Source of the DNA: Candidatus Firestoneibacteriota bacterium
GTDB lineage: Bacteria > Oederibacteriota > D2-FULL-39-29
Direction of reading: 5' to 3'
Assembly: GCA_903891415.1 (NCBI GenBank)
Contig: CAITEH010000027.1
Location: 1-35,166, forward strand
Length of the DNA stretch: 35,166 bases
Of the stretch, positions 15,580-23,230 are shown in pieces. The notes below the pieces were generated by a model. It ran no database searches and had not been told where the DNA came from. It was given only the letters and a program-made list of their open reading frames with translations. Positions within the stretch are counted from its first letter, which is position 1. Each line of letters begins with the position of its first letter. Made by a program: the position numbers and the translations under genes.

Positions 15580-16647
15580 CTAGACCGAAGAAACTGCCTT
15601 CGGATTATCATCTTCTTCATCGCCAAAAAGATACCGATCTAATCTTTCAACTCCATCCCGTTTTGCTTTTTCGTCCTGATTCACATATATCATTGTCGTT
15701 TCAAACTTTGCATGCCCCAACAGCTGCTGCAAATTAATCGGACTTGTGCTTACATCTTCGCCTATCATCAAAGTCGCGAAAGTGTGACGCATATCGTGAA
15801 ACCTGAACTTTTCTATTCCGGCCGACTTAACAGCTTTATCAAACATCCTAAAATCGTAATAAGCCGATCCGTCTCTGCTTGCAAAAACAAATTTACTGGT
15901 CTTAACTTCTTCCCTGGCTTTTAACATCTTGTATAATCTGGAAGAAATTGGAACTCGTCTTATCTTGCCGCTTTTTGTATTAACAAGAATTAAACGCCTA
16001 TTTATAAAATCAACATGTTCCCATTTAAGATTACGAATTTCGCCTTTTCGCATTCCGGTTAACAATGCCAAAAGAACGATGTCTTTTAATTGTTGGTCAC
16101 AACACTTCAAAAATTTTAAAACTTCCTCTTTGCTTAACGACCTTCTTACTCTTTCTGGTTCCTTAAAAAAAGGAACCTTGTCTGCCGGATTAACTTTACT
16201 GTAACCGTTTTGCTTTGCAAAATTAAAGGCTTTCCGTATTACTTTGAGCGCGCTATTTGCACTGCCAACTGAAACTTTATCTTTTCTGGCTATATGATAT
16301 TGCATAATGGAATCTGATGTAATTTCATGCAAATATTTCTTGCCAAAACACTCATTTAAGCCGTTAAAAGCAGGCAAATAGACTTTATCATAGCGTTTAG
16401 TATAATTTTTTGCGTATTTAAGAACCTCTTCCGCTAATTCAGAAAAAGTCTTTTTTACTGGTTTTCTAGATTCAAAAAAACCCTCATTGAAAGCCTCATT
16501 CCTGATTTTAATCAGTCTTTCAATCGCAGTTTTCCTGTCTCGAGTCTTCAAAGAAATCCTGATCCTTCTTCCAGAAGGGTCATAGAAATCAGTATGAAAG
16601 ATTTCACCTATCAAAACAAGATTTGGTACTCGAGTAACAGCATTCAT
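15580..16647 (-). CDS. Tyrosine recombinase/integrase (site-specific, XerC-like fold)
   Basis: 355 residues from ATG 16647. The complete catalytic set is present: Arg200 (LTGMRKGEIRNL), Lys225, His284 and Arg287 (FHDMRHTF), His312 (LLGHAK) and nucleophile Tyr321 (MIYVNQ). An N-terminal beta-rich arm (FYDPSGRRIRISLKTRD) and a SAM-like core-binding domain precede it. A longer ATG at 16743, with its own AGGAGG, would add 32 residues and overlap the excisionase gene. I prefer 16647 because it has GGAGG, matches the usual start of the arm domain and lies just downstream of a good promoter (16696-16724). Integrases cut and join attachment sites; the adjacent tRNA-Glu is the obvious candidate target. 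The gene looks intact, so the island may still be mobile if its far end survives. Confidence 0.93.
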   Translation of the reverse strand: MNAVTRVPNLVLIGEIFHTDFYDPSGRRIRISLKTRDRKTAIERLIKIRNEAFNEGFFESRKPVKKTFSELAEEVLKYAKNYTKRYDKVYLPAFNGLNECFGKKYLHEITSDSIMQYHIARKDKVSVGSANSALKVIRKAFNFAKQNGYSKVNPADKVPFFKEPERVRRSLSKEEVLKFLKCCDQQLKDIVLLALLTGMRKGEIRNLKWEHVDFINRRLILVNTKSGKIRRVPISSRLYKMLKAREEVKTSKFVFASRDGSAYYDFRMFDKAVKSAGIEKFRFHDMRHTFATLMIGEDVSTSPINLQQLLGHAKFETTMIYVNQDEKAKRDGVERLDRYLFGDEEDDNPKAVSSV

Positions 16648-16695
16648 CTTTTTGCCTCCGATGAGATGCTGTTTTCCCCAACCTTTAGTGAACAG

Positions 16696-16724
16696 ATTAT
16701 ACCATTTCTGCATTCCCAAATCAA
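16696..16724 (-). promoter_or_regulatory. Promoter for the integrase, inside the longer reading frame
   Basis: TTGATT (16719-16724), 17-nt spacer, perfect TATAAT (16696-16701) on the minus strand. Transcription would start near 16689, giving a ~40-nt leader with GGAGG before ATG 16647. This allows integrase expression independent of the excisionase promoter. Confidence 0.55.
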
Positions 16725-16726
16725 TT

Positions 16727-16921
16727 TCAATTGAATTTGCCATTATCCTGCCTCCTTTTGCATTTTTTAAACCACTCGTCAATATCTACCTTTTTAAACT
16801 TCACGAGACGGGAAATCTTATACGAAACTATGACCCGATCTCTGCTGAACCGGTACAAAGTATCTCTACTTAGCCCGGAATATTCCGCGGCCTGCTTCAC
16901 ACTCCAATAACAGTCTTCCAT
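16727..16921 (-). CDS. Excisionase-like DNA-binding protein (helix-turn-helix, MerR-type)
   Basis: 64 residues of the HTH_17/excisionase type: YWSVKQAAEYSGLSRDTLYR forms the winged-helix recognition part and LVKFKKVDIDEWFKKCKRR the C-terminal strand and basic helix. Such proteins bend DNA at attachment sites and steer the integrase toward excision; some only regulate. An AGGAGG site precedes the ATG. It lies directly upstream of the integrase in the same direction, behind the TTGACT/TATAAT promoter at 16982-17009, which is flanked by candidate repressor sites. Confidence 0.85.
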   Translation of the reverse strand: MEDCYWSVKQAAEYSGLSRDTLYRFSRDRVIVSYKISRLVKFKKVDIDEWFKKCKRRQDNGKFN

Positions 16922-16981
16922 CTTTAGCCTCCTTGCATTAGAAATTGAATAATTAACAATTATTCTGCAATATTATTAATC

Positions 16982-17030
16982 ATTATATAGATATATACGT
17001 ATTAGTCAACAACTATTTCGTATTTATACG
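16982..17030 (-). promoter_or_regulatory. Excisionase-integrase promoter with palindromic operator candidates
   Basis: Minus strand TTGACT (17004-17009), 16-nt spacer, perfect TATAAT (16982-16987). Two CGTAT palindromes bracket it: ATACGTAT (16995-17002) in the spacer and CGTAT-TT-ATACG (17019-17030) just upstream of the -35. These are natural binding sites for the divergent XRE regulator. The rest of the 237-nt intergenic region is AT-rich, with overlapping TATAAT hexamers on the plus strand (17111-17121) likely serving the regulator gene. Confidence 0.55.
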
Positions 17031-17158
17031 CATTTTTAGATTTTGAGCATATACATTTTTATCTTAAAATAATCTTTAAAATAATACTCCATAAAAACAT
17101 CGAAATGGTATATAATATAATGCATTATGAACATTCGCAAATAGTATCTTGAGGGATT

Positions 17159-17575
17159 ATGATTGAAAATGAATCAACTTTTGGGAAAAGGCTAAAGCTA
17201 ATTAGAAATAAAAACAAGCTCACTCTTGATGAAGCGGGGAAAAAACTTGGAGTAAGCCGTACTCAATTATGTGAATATGAGAATGGCTTGGTGGTACCAT
17301 CGGTAAGCAGAGCCGCAGAATTAGCTAAATTTTATGGCGTGACAGTGGATTATTTGCTGGGAGAAAAGAAGGACTATTTATCAGTCAGCAATTCTGATGC
17401 AGGAAATGAATCAATTTTTTCAAAACTCACTTCCAGGATTGAACAATTAAAACCACATTACAAAAACCTGGCAAGAACTCTTTTCAATAAAACCATCGAA
17501 GAATTAGAGAAGCTTCAAGAACAGGAAGTAGTTTTTTCTCAATCACCAGCCAAAACATCCAAGAAAAAAAAGTAA
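17159..17575 (+). CDS. XRE-family transcriptional regulator (probable island repressor)
   Basis: 138 residues. Residues about 8-62 form a Cro/CI-type helix-turn-helix (FGKRLKLIRNKNKLTLDEAG ... GVSRTQLCEYENGLVVPS ... VDYLLGEKK). The C-terminal half is a helical, partly coiled-coil segment ending in a lysine tail. It is the only clear plus-strand gene of the window, divergent from excisionase-integrase, as expected for a repressor that keeps an integrated element quiet. Size and layout resemble ImmR-type regulators. A GAGGG site sits rather close (3 nt) to the ATG. Its 3' end overlaps the convergent membrane-protein gene by 37 nt. Confidence 0.85.
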   Translation: MIENESTFGKRLKLIRNKNKLTLDEAGKKLGVSRTQLCEYENGLVVPSVSRAAELAKFYGVTVDYLLGEKKDYLSVSNSDAGNESIFSKLTSRIEQLKPHYKNLARTLFNKTIEELEKLQEQEVVFSQSPAKTSKKKK

Positions 17576-18282
17576 ACTTTTTTGAAAACAATTATAATCC
17601 TAAAACAAGAAAGCTTTATCTTTCTTGCATCTTCCATTAAAGAAACAAAAAAGAATATGATTCCCTTTACGGCAATTGCAGATGCAAGCAATATATGAAT
17701 ACATAACAAAAACGTAATTACAGGTTTTATGTTTGTATGAATAAACCAAATATATATAAAATAACAAACAATTGGAGTAATCAAAAATATAGAATTTGAA
17801 GATACATCAATTTCACTTGGAAAACTTCCTATAAGCGCAGGGACAATAAACCCAATAAAAATTGGAGCTGCGACAACCTGCCATGTAAAATTAAAATGAA
17901 ACAGACAAAAAACCCCAAGATATAATAATCCAATCAAAGCCAATGGCATCATGCTTATAATTAATTTTTGAATAGCAGAACAACGAGTCGTAAACTCACC
18001 GTAACTTTCATTATTAATATTAGTTTTAAGAGAAAAAGCAGGTTTATCTTTTTTATATATAGAAAATGGAATTCCAAATGTTAAAGCATATCCAAAGAAG
18101 TGCGTTGATTCATGATAAAGGTCTGATTTTTCCATCAAAGAAACACCAAATTCGCCATAAAGTTTTTTTTTGCGTAAACCATCATCAATCTTTCTATAAA
18201 GATATCTACCGCCAAGATACTCCATTACGATCACAAAAACCATAATATACAGCAACTGACATTCTGAATGATATTGGGTCAT
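17539..18282 (-). CDS. Polytopic membrane protein with HExxH motif, putative zinc peptidase
   Basis: 247 residues with about five hydrophobic segments (N-terminal LLYIMVFVIVMEYLGG, then LIISMMPLALIGLLYLGVFC, VVAAPIFIGFIVPALIG and two more). Residues 57-61 read HESTH in the context DLYHESTHFFGYALTFGIP, a HExxH zinc-peptidase signature of the type seen in DUF3267/M50-like membrane proteins; the second metal ligand is not obvious. The start at 18282 has GGAGG upstream. It converges on the XRE gene with a 37-nt overlap. Metalloproteases that cleave island repressors (ImmA with ImmR) are known, but those are soluble, so a functional link is only suggested. Codon use is AT-rich like the rest of the island. 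Confidence 0.6.
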   Translation of the reverse strand: MTQYHSECQLLYIMVFVIVMEYLGGRYLYRKIDDGLRKKKLYGEFGVSLMEKSDLYHESTHFFGYALTFGIPFSIYKKDKPAFSLKTNINNESYGEFTTRCSAIQKLIISMMPLALIGLLYLGVFCLFHFNFTWQVVAAPIFIGFIVPALIGSFPSEIDVSSNSIFLITPIVCYFIYIWFIHTNIKPVITFLLCIHILLASAIAVKGIIFFFVSLMEDARKIKLSCFRIIIVFKKVYFFFLDVLAGD

Positions 18283-18289
18283 AATGCCT

Positions 18290-18436
18290 CCATTGATTCC
18301 AACCGCCCCTGTACTTCATCTTCGTCGGAATCTTATCAATATTAAGCCCGGCTAATATTTTATTAATACTAATTCCGAAGGAGAATTCTTTAAATATTCT
18401 TTTTACAATTTCTACTTCTTCGGGTTGTACACTCAT
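18290..18436 (-). pseudogene. Fragment of a large serine recombinase (recombinase domain)
   Basis: Translated from 18436 the frame gives VQPEEVEIVKRIFKEFSFGI, then SINKILAGLNIDKIPTKMKY and RGGWNQW. This is the pattern of the recombinase domain that follows the catalytic domain of large serine recombinases. Both the catalytic N-terminus and the C-terminus are absent, so it is a relic. The membrane-protein gene begins 8 nt after the homology fades. Confidence 0.6.
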
Positions 18437-18481
18437 AAATACTCCAACTTTAACCTAACAATTATTGTCCATAGCATCGTT

Positions 18482-19998
18482 TTACTGTAAAACTAGTTTT
18501 TCCAATGCATCTTTCAATACCATTGTGGCTTTACAGTCGTCTTCGTTGTACTCTAATATTCTTTTTAGGACTGTTTCGTCCTTTGTTTTGAGGTATTCAT
18601 TAAACCATTGTATGGACAGAGCTCCGGATGGGGTTTCGTCGCGCCATTTAAAGCCAAGGTATGTCGCTATCGCTTTAATGGAATAACTTCCAAGCGGCCA
18701 GTCGGTTTGTTTCTGAACAACGCTGTAGAGGTCAACAGTATTTGGGTTTGAGAAAAAGTTCTCAACTTCTTCAGCCGATATAACATCCGTATATTTCTTC
18801 TGGAGTTTTTTATACATCGTTTTTTCATGGGCAGAGTAGTAGTAAACTGAAAAGCCGCCTTCCGGGAGAGTTTTTATATATTTCCAGAAGTTACTCCAGG
18901 CCTCTTTTTCAGACTCTTCTGAGAGTTTTCTGGCGGTAAAATCAAGAAATCTTTCCTTACCTTTATGCCTTTCGTAAATGCCGTGCAAATAGACAAAACC
19001 CTGCGTCGGGTCATCTTCGATATCAAAAAACAGCTCGTATTCTGTTTTCGGAAGGACTATCGTCCCATAAACGACAGGTTTTTTTGTCTGATACATAACT
19101 TTTGCCCGCTTAACTGATTTTATCAGGCTGTCTTTACCGACCCTAAAGAGGAAATTCTTATCCCCGGCTTTCTTTCTCTCCTCTTTAAGCTCCATTACTT
19201 TTTCGATGTCAATTTTCATAAAATTGTCGACATCAACGATAGAAACATCCTGGTTCATCCGGTCACGAACACTTCGTCCGAGATAAAAGATATTAGTCAG
19301 ATCTTTTGTTTCCTCACACCATTTTTTACAGGAATACTGCCAGGGGCACAGCTTGCAAACTCCGCCTAACGCCGGTTTATTCTGCTTCTTATTATTTACC
19401 AGAGCTTCCACTTCTCTAACAGTTTTATTGTATATATCAAACCAATTTTCCTTGCTCTTCACTCCTATTAAAGCATTCAAGTCATATTCAACTTCAACGT
19501 TATCAATATCGATAACAGCACCCTTTTTATGATACGCAAACCCAAGTTTATTTAGCAGGTCATTATACAAGCACAACTGAAGCGCATAATGCTTCTTCGG
19601 CTTTCCTTCTTCCCCTGTTTCCTCATCAGCACCTTCAAACCCCGCCCCGGACTTAATATCAACAGGAAGATAAGTATCATCCGGCAATTTCCTAAGAAGG
19701 TCCGGTATCCCCATAAGATTTCCGTGCTTTAAAACCCCCTGATATATCAAAGGCGCTTTTTTCTTCATTGCTTCAATAGTCTTCAAAAACCGCTCATCAA
19801 AAGACCCCGTCTTCAAGTCCAAAAACTCCCCAAGCCTCGAAACAACTTCCTTTTCGTGTTTTACCCCGCTTTCCCACAAAAGCTCAACAAACGGATTTGT
19901 TTCAATGATTTTCTCATCCTTGGGCCCATAAAATCCCGCCACACCTTGTGTGGGCATTGCAGAAAGTCATAAAGCTTCGAAGCTGTTATATAGTTCAC
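18482..19998 (-). pseudogene. TM0106-type RecB-like nuclease, N-terminus split off by a one-base frameshift
   Basis: The open frame 18482-19957 starts at an implausible ATG. One frame over, GTG 19996-19998 with a GGAG site encodes NYITASKLYDFLQCPHKVWR, the expected family N-terminus, and the frames rejoin if one T is restored in the T4 run at 19930-19933. The body has the RecB/Cas4-type nuclease motifs (MGIPDLL, LPVDIKSG, HYALQLCLYNDLL) and the CKLCPWQYSCKKWC cysteines that, with the N-terminal LQCPHK Cys, normally hold a 4Fe-4S cluster. A C-terminal RNase H-like exonuclease domain follows (ELFFDIEDDP, DLYSVVQ, EYNEDDCKATMVL). The break removes the first cluster cysteine. It could be true inactivation, an assembly or read error in a homopolymer, or slippage. 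Last gene of the defence locus, 34 nt after 20033-20968. Confidence 0.75.
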
Positions 19999-20032
19999 TT
20001 TTTATCTCCAGCTGTTCATATATTACAGAATC

Positions 20033-20968
20033 TTATTTGCCAACGGCTTGATATATATAGTCATCCCATTCGTCCCAAAGATAAATGGTAAAGCCAACGG
20101 TTTTTTCCATAGGAGTTAATTTCGGAATTATAATCTTTTCTTTTACTCTATCGGCAATAATAGCATTACTGCGATAAACATCTGCAGCAATATTTAATCC
20201 TATCATTGCAGCAATTTTTTCAATGTATGCACTTGAATAGTAGCCAATAAACATGTCCGGGTAATATAGAAACAAAATCTTCTGCAATATATTTGCTTTT
20301 GGTAGCTCCTTGCCCTGTCTTCTATCATCTATTAAGTGTATACTGTTTTCTCCAACAAGCTGAAGCATTGCCTCTATATTTTTCTTCAAAGAATCAAACA
20401 CTCTTCCTGCTTCTCCTTCAGAAACAACGCCTTTGTGAACCCCATTCCTTATAGCATAAGAATCATCTTCTGCTGACCAATAAAGGTAATAATCCAGGGA
20501 ACTTCTCTGCCCCATAGCTCCCGGTGTACCGTTCTCCAGATACCAGCAAAATGTTTCCAGTCCTGTTCCAATAACATATTTTTTTATATCTAATCCTCTG
20601 AGCATATTTTCTTTAAAAGGAAATTTGTCTTTAAATAAGTCAATACTTTCTATTCTATTTTTTAATTCCTTTTTGTTTTTAATAATCCATTTACTACACT
20701 TATCAAAATCAATCATCTCAACTTGACCAATATATGCATTTTTTCTCTCTACGCTTTTTGTTTTCTGCATAATTTTCCTTAAGCCGTTCACATCGGATCT
20801 TCTATTATTTTTAATGCGCTGATCTATGTCATCTTCCACCTGATATTGGTCTATGAATACCTCTATTTCTACTAATACTTTTTCAATCTCTTCCGGTTTC
20901 TTTTGCTCTAAATTATTCTTGCAGTAATCAATCCTCTTGTTTATTTCTCCAAGAATATCAGCTTTCAT
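20033..20968 (-). CDS. Unrecognised protein in defence locus
   Basis: 311 residues, soluble, no signal peptide. The first ~100 residues are helical and charged. The middle contains FCWYLENGTPGAMGQRSSLD followed by SDYL-like aromatic runs, and around residue 225 the stretch NILQKILFLYYPDMFIGYYS loosely recalls the module found N-terminal to the AAA+ domain in McrB-like restriction proteins. No ATPase or nuclease motif is visible, so it may be a recognition or adaptor domain standing alone. GGGAG precedes the ATG. It lies between the HNH gene (120-nt gap containing a tiny reading frame) and the RecB-like gene on the same strand. Function is unknown; a defence link rests on context only. Confidence 0.7.
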   Translation of the reverse strand: MKADILGEINKRIDYCKNNLEQKKPEEIEKVLVEIEVFIDQYQVEDDIDQRIKNNRRSDVNGLRKIMQKTKSVERKNAYIGQVEMIDFDKCSKWIIKNKKELKNRIESIDLFKDKFPFKENMLRGLDIKKYVIGTGLETFCWYLENGTPGAMGQRSSLDYYLYWSAEDDSYAIRNGVHKGVVSEGEAGRVFDSLKKNIEAMLQLVGENSIHLIDDRRQGKELPKANILQKILFLYYPDMFIGYYSSAYIEKIAAMIGLNIAADVYRSNAIIADRVKEKIIIPKLTPMEKTVGFTIYLWDEWDDYIYQAVGK

Positions 20969-21010
20969 CTTGTTCTCTCCCTGGGATACTTAAAATATTC
21001 TATATGAAAT

Positions 21011-21064
21011 TTACACCATGTTTTTTATTGGAGACATCCTCCGCTTAATCTCTAAATCGTTCAT
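21011..21064 (-). other. Possible 17-codon leader peptide or gene remnant
   Basis: Between the HNH gene and the 311-residue gene, a strong GGAGG site 4 nt before ATG (21062-21064) opens a 17-codon frame (MNDLEIKRRMSPIKNMV) ending at TAA 21011-21013. The ribosome site is better than that of its neighbours. It may be a leader peptide or the 5' stump of a deleted gene. Confidence 0.35.
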
Positions 21065-21088
21065 TTTGCCTCCATCTATTTCATTAAT

Positions 21089-21985
21089 TTAAACTGCTTT
21101 CTTCTTGAAATCTTCGAATCTTCTTTCAAGTTTCGCTTTATCCGGGTGATCTTCTATTCTCTTAGGTAAGATTAGTCGTTTTCCTTCTAAGGCTTGTATG
21201 CCGTATTTAAGCATCGGGCCGTCTATTTCTTCAAGGATATCTTCTCTGACTTTTATTTGGTAATCCGAGGTAATTCCTATAATTTTCTGATCGTAAGAAA
21301 CGTGGTGAATCTTACAGAGAGATAGGCCGTTGGATACTTCAGGCTGCCCGTCTGGATCCTTATCCGGTAGTATATGGGCGGCATCAAGGAGTTCTTCGTG
21401 ACGAAGACCACAAAGAGTACATTGAGACTTATATGCAGTTAAAACCCTGTCACGGAATATTGGCTGATGAATCCTGTATTCCACTTCCCTTTTCGAGTAT
21501 TCCCGAGCCAGAGGACTTTCTGTTGCCTCAATAGTTTCATATGCGATTGCAGGTGCTGACACAACGGTTGCCGTAACAGATAATGCTGACGGGTTATCAG
21601 CAACAATATATACCGGCCAAACTGCGGCGTACTTTCCTTTAGATGATGCTTCAAAGTAAACCAAGGGAGTCTTTGTTTTATAAGCTTCTCGCATCCCTTT
21701 ATTGTCTCTATGATTCGGGTCCTTCCCCCGATAGCTATATGTTAATATACCTTTATCAAATCTATCTGGATAAGGTCCTTTAAATGAAGTTGTAATAGAA
21801 ACCGGCATTGCCCAACCCTTAGGAAACCAAATCCCGGTCTGACCAATAAGTGTTATAACCTTGCCTCCAAATACAAACTCAGTAGTCAGCTCTTTCCAAG
21901 TAAACACCCCGCCATTTTTGGCAGACCGTTCACCGAGCCACTGAAAAAGTGCTACTTGTATTTGCAAGTCTAAAGGTTTGTTCAT
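21089..21985 (-). CDS. HNH endonuclease (restriction-endonuclease-like, COG3440 type)
   Basis: 298 residues. The C-terminal HNH domain shows Cys189-x2-Cys192 (QCTLCG), His204 in LLDAAHILPD, Asn219 in VSNGLSLC and Cys224-x2-His227-His228 (CKIHHVSYD), giving both catalytic and zinc-knuckle residues. The first ~150 residues form a separate domain (IGQTGIWFPKGWAMPVSITT, GKYAAVWPVYIV) typical of the N-terminal part of predicted HNH restriction enzymes and possibly a target-recognition module. Its ATG is only 3 nt after the SIR2-like stop codon, with no strong ribosome site, so translation is coupled and the two proteins probably act together. Expected activity is double-strand or nicking cleavage of DNA, perhaps governed by modification. 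Confidence 0.85.
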   Translation of the reverse strand: MNKPLDLQIQVALFQWLGERSAKNGGVFTWKELTTEFVFGGKVITLIGQTGIWFPKGWAMPVSITTSFKGPYPDRFDKGILTYSYRGKDPNHRDNKGMREAYKTKTPLVYFEASSKGKYAAVWPVYIVADNPSALSVTATVVSAPAIAYETIEATESPLAREYSKREVEYRIHQPIFRDRVLTAYKSQCTLCGLRHEELLDAAHILPDKDPDGQPEVSNGLSLCKIHHVSYDQKIIGITSDYQIKVREDILEEIDGPMLKYGIQALEGKRLILPKRIEDHPDKAKLERRFEDFKKKAV

Positions 21986-21988
21986 AAT

Positions 21989-23125
21989 TTATTGAGGTTC
22001 TCTTTTTAAAATTTCAGCAGCCCGAAAAATAGGATTCTTGCTTTTAGTCTCCAAAATTAATTTTTTAGGATTCTTTGCAAATTCTTCAAACGAATAGTTA
22101 GTAAAGCATACGGACCAATCAAATAGTCTTTTATACCTTCTCTCTTCCTCTTCTTTTTGTGCTTTTTGTTTACTCTTATGATTATTTATTATTATGATAT
22201 CTCCACAATTTGCATCTCCATTATTTAGAGCTCTCTTTAATAAGTATTTTATGTGTATATCTGAGTCAGGCATTGAGTAACCGCAAAAAAATACTTTTTT
22301 TGCCGTCTTAATAATGTTTTCCGAAAGATGCCAAATAGTTGTCAGATAGTAATTTGACATGTTTTTAAAATACGTTGGGGGAACCAAGATAGGAACATAT
22401 TTGCTTTCACAAATTTCACATAAATTGTTTTTTCTATGCGCTGATTTTTCTATGTAAGCTATTTCTGGAACTGACTTCTTCTTGGGAGTAATCCTAATTT
22501 TTTTACATACCGAGCAATAAAGCCAATTTAGCGATCCATGAAGCTTAAGTAACTTAACAGACCTTGATTGATCAGGCTTATACCACCCACCATCTTTTAG
22601 ATCATAATTTAAAAAATCAATACCATAATCAAGATCATAATCGCCCTGCACCGCAATCATAGCATTATCAATTAATATGTCATAATTTAGCGATATAAAA
22701 CAGCAATCTTGTAATAAATTTTCTCTCTTCAATCCCTGAACCAAATCGTAATGGTTGCCACATTGTTTAGTTTTCAGTGTTTCTTTTAAGACTTCGGCCA
22801 TTAAATACGTTAAATCGTTTATTATTTCATCTATTCTATTTGTAGATGAGTAGTAGCCAGCAAAGGATTCTTGACGAGTCCTAGCCAGTTCAAGTATTCC
22901 TAATGCCTCTTCAAAGGTCGGGAATTCTTTTTGAATGCTTTCCATATCATCAATATTTATTGCCCAAAAATCTCTAAAATATTTTTTTAAATGACCACTT
23001 TTATCTATTTTATAATGACATCCCAGCTCAAATGCTCTTTTAAATAATTGATTTTGAGCGGGAGCGCCTTCAGAACAGGAAGCACCAGCTCCTAAAAATA
23101 TAATATATTTAGGTTTGTTTTCCAT
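21989..23125 (-). CDS. SIR2-like protein with retained zinc ribbon (putative NAD-consuming defence effector)
   Basis: 378 residues. Rossmann-type NAD site GAGAS at 12-16 (IIFLGAGASCSEGAP), the Asn147/Asp149 pair in ISLNYDIL (counterpart of the catalytic Asn), His196 in LLKLHGSLNW (counterpart of the sirtuin catalytic His) and GYSMPDSD at 282-289. Between the His and that motif are CSVC (204-207) and CEIC (236-239), followed by VPILVPP, the same order as in classical sirtuins. Many defence SIR2 domains have lost this ribbon. SIR2 domains in Thoeris, DSR and prokaryotic Argonaute systems deplete NAD during infection, so an abortive role is plausible; a deacylase-like role is the alternative. 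It begins 105 nt after the ATPase gene. Confidence 0.85.
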   Translation of the reverse strand: MENKPKYIIFLGAGASCSEGAPAQNQLFKRAFELGCHYKIDKSGHLKKYFRDFWAINIDDMESIQKEFPTFEEALGILELARTRQESFAGYYSSTNRIDEIINDLTYLMAEVLKETLKTKQCGNHYDLVQGLKRENLLQDCCFISLNYDILIDNAMIAVQGDYDLDYGIDFLNYDLKDGGWYKPDQSRSVKLLKLHGSLNWLYCSVCKKIRITPKKKSVPEIAYIEKSAHRKNNLCEICESKYVPILVPPTYFKNMSNYYLTTIWHLSENIIKTAKKVFFCGYSMPDSDIHIKYLLKRALNNGDANCGDIIIINNHKSKQKAQKEEEERRYKRLFDWSVCFTNYSFEEFAKNPKKLILETKSKNPIFRAAEILKREPQ

Positions 23126-23230
23126 TAATTCCCTATACTTTAATCTAATTTTTAAAAAAGACTTTTTCCATAATGGCTTATACCCGGGTTTGTTTAATAT
23201 TGAACTAGTTGTCTTACAATAATTACGAAA

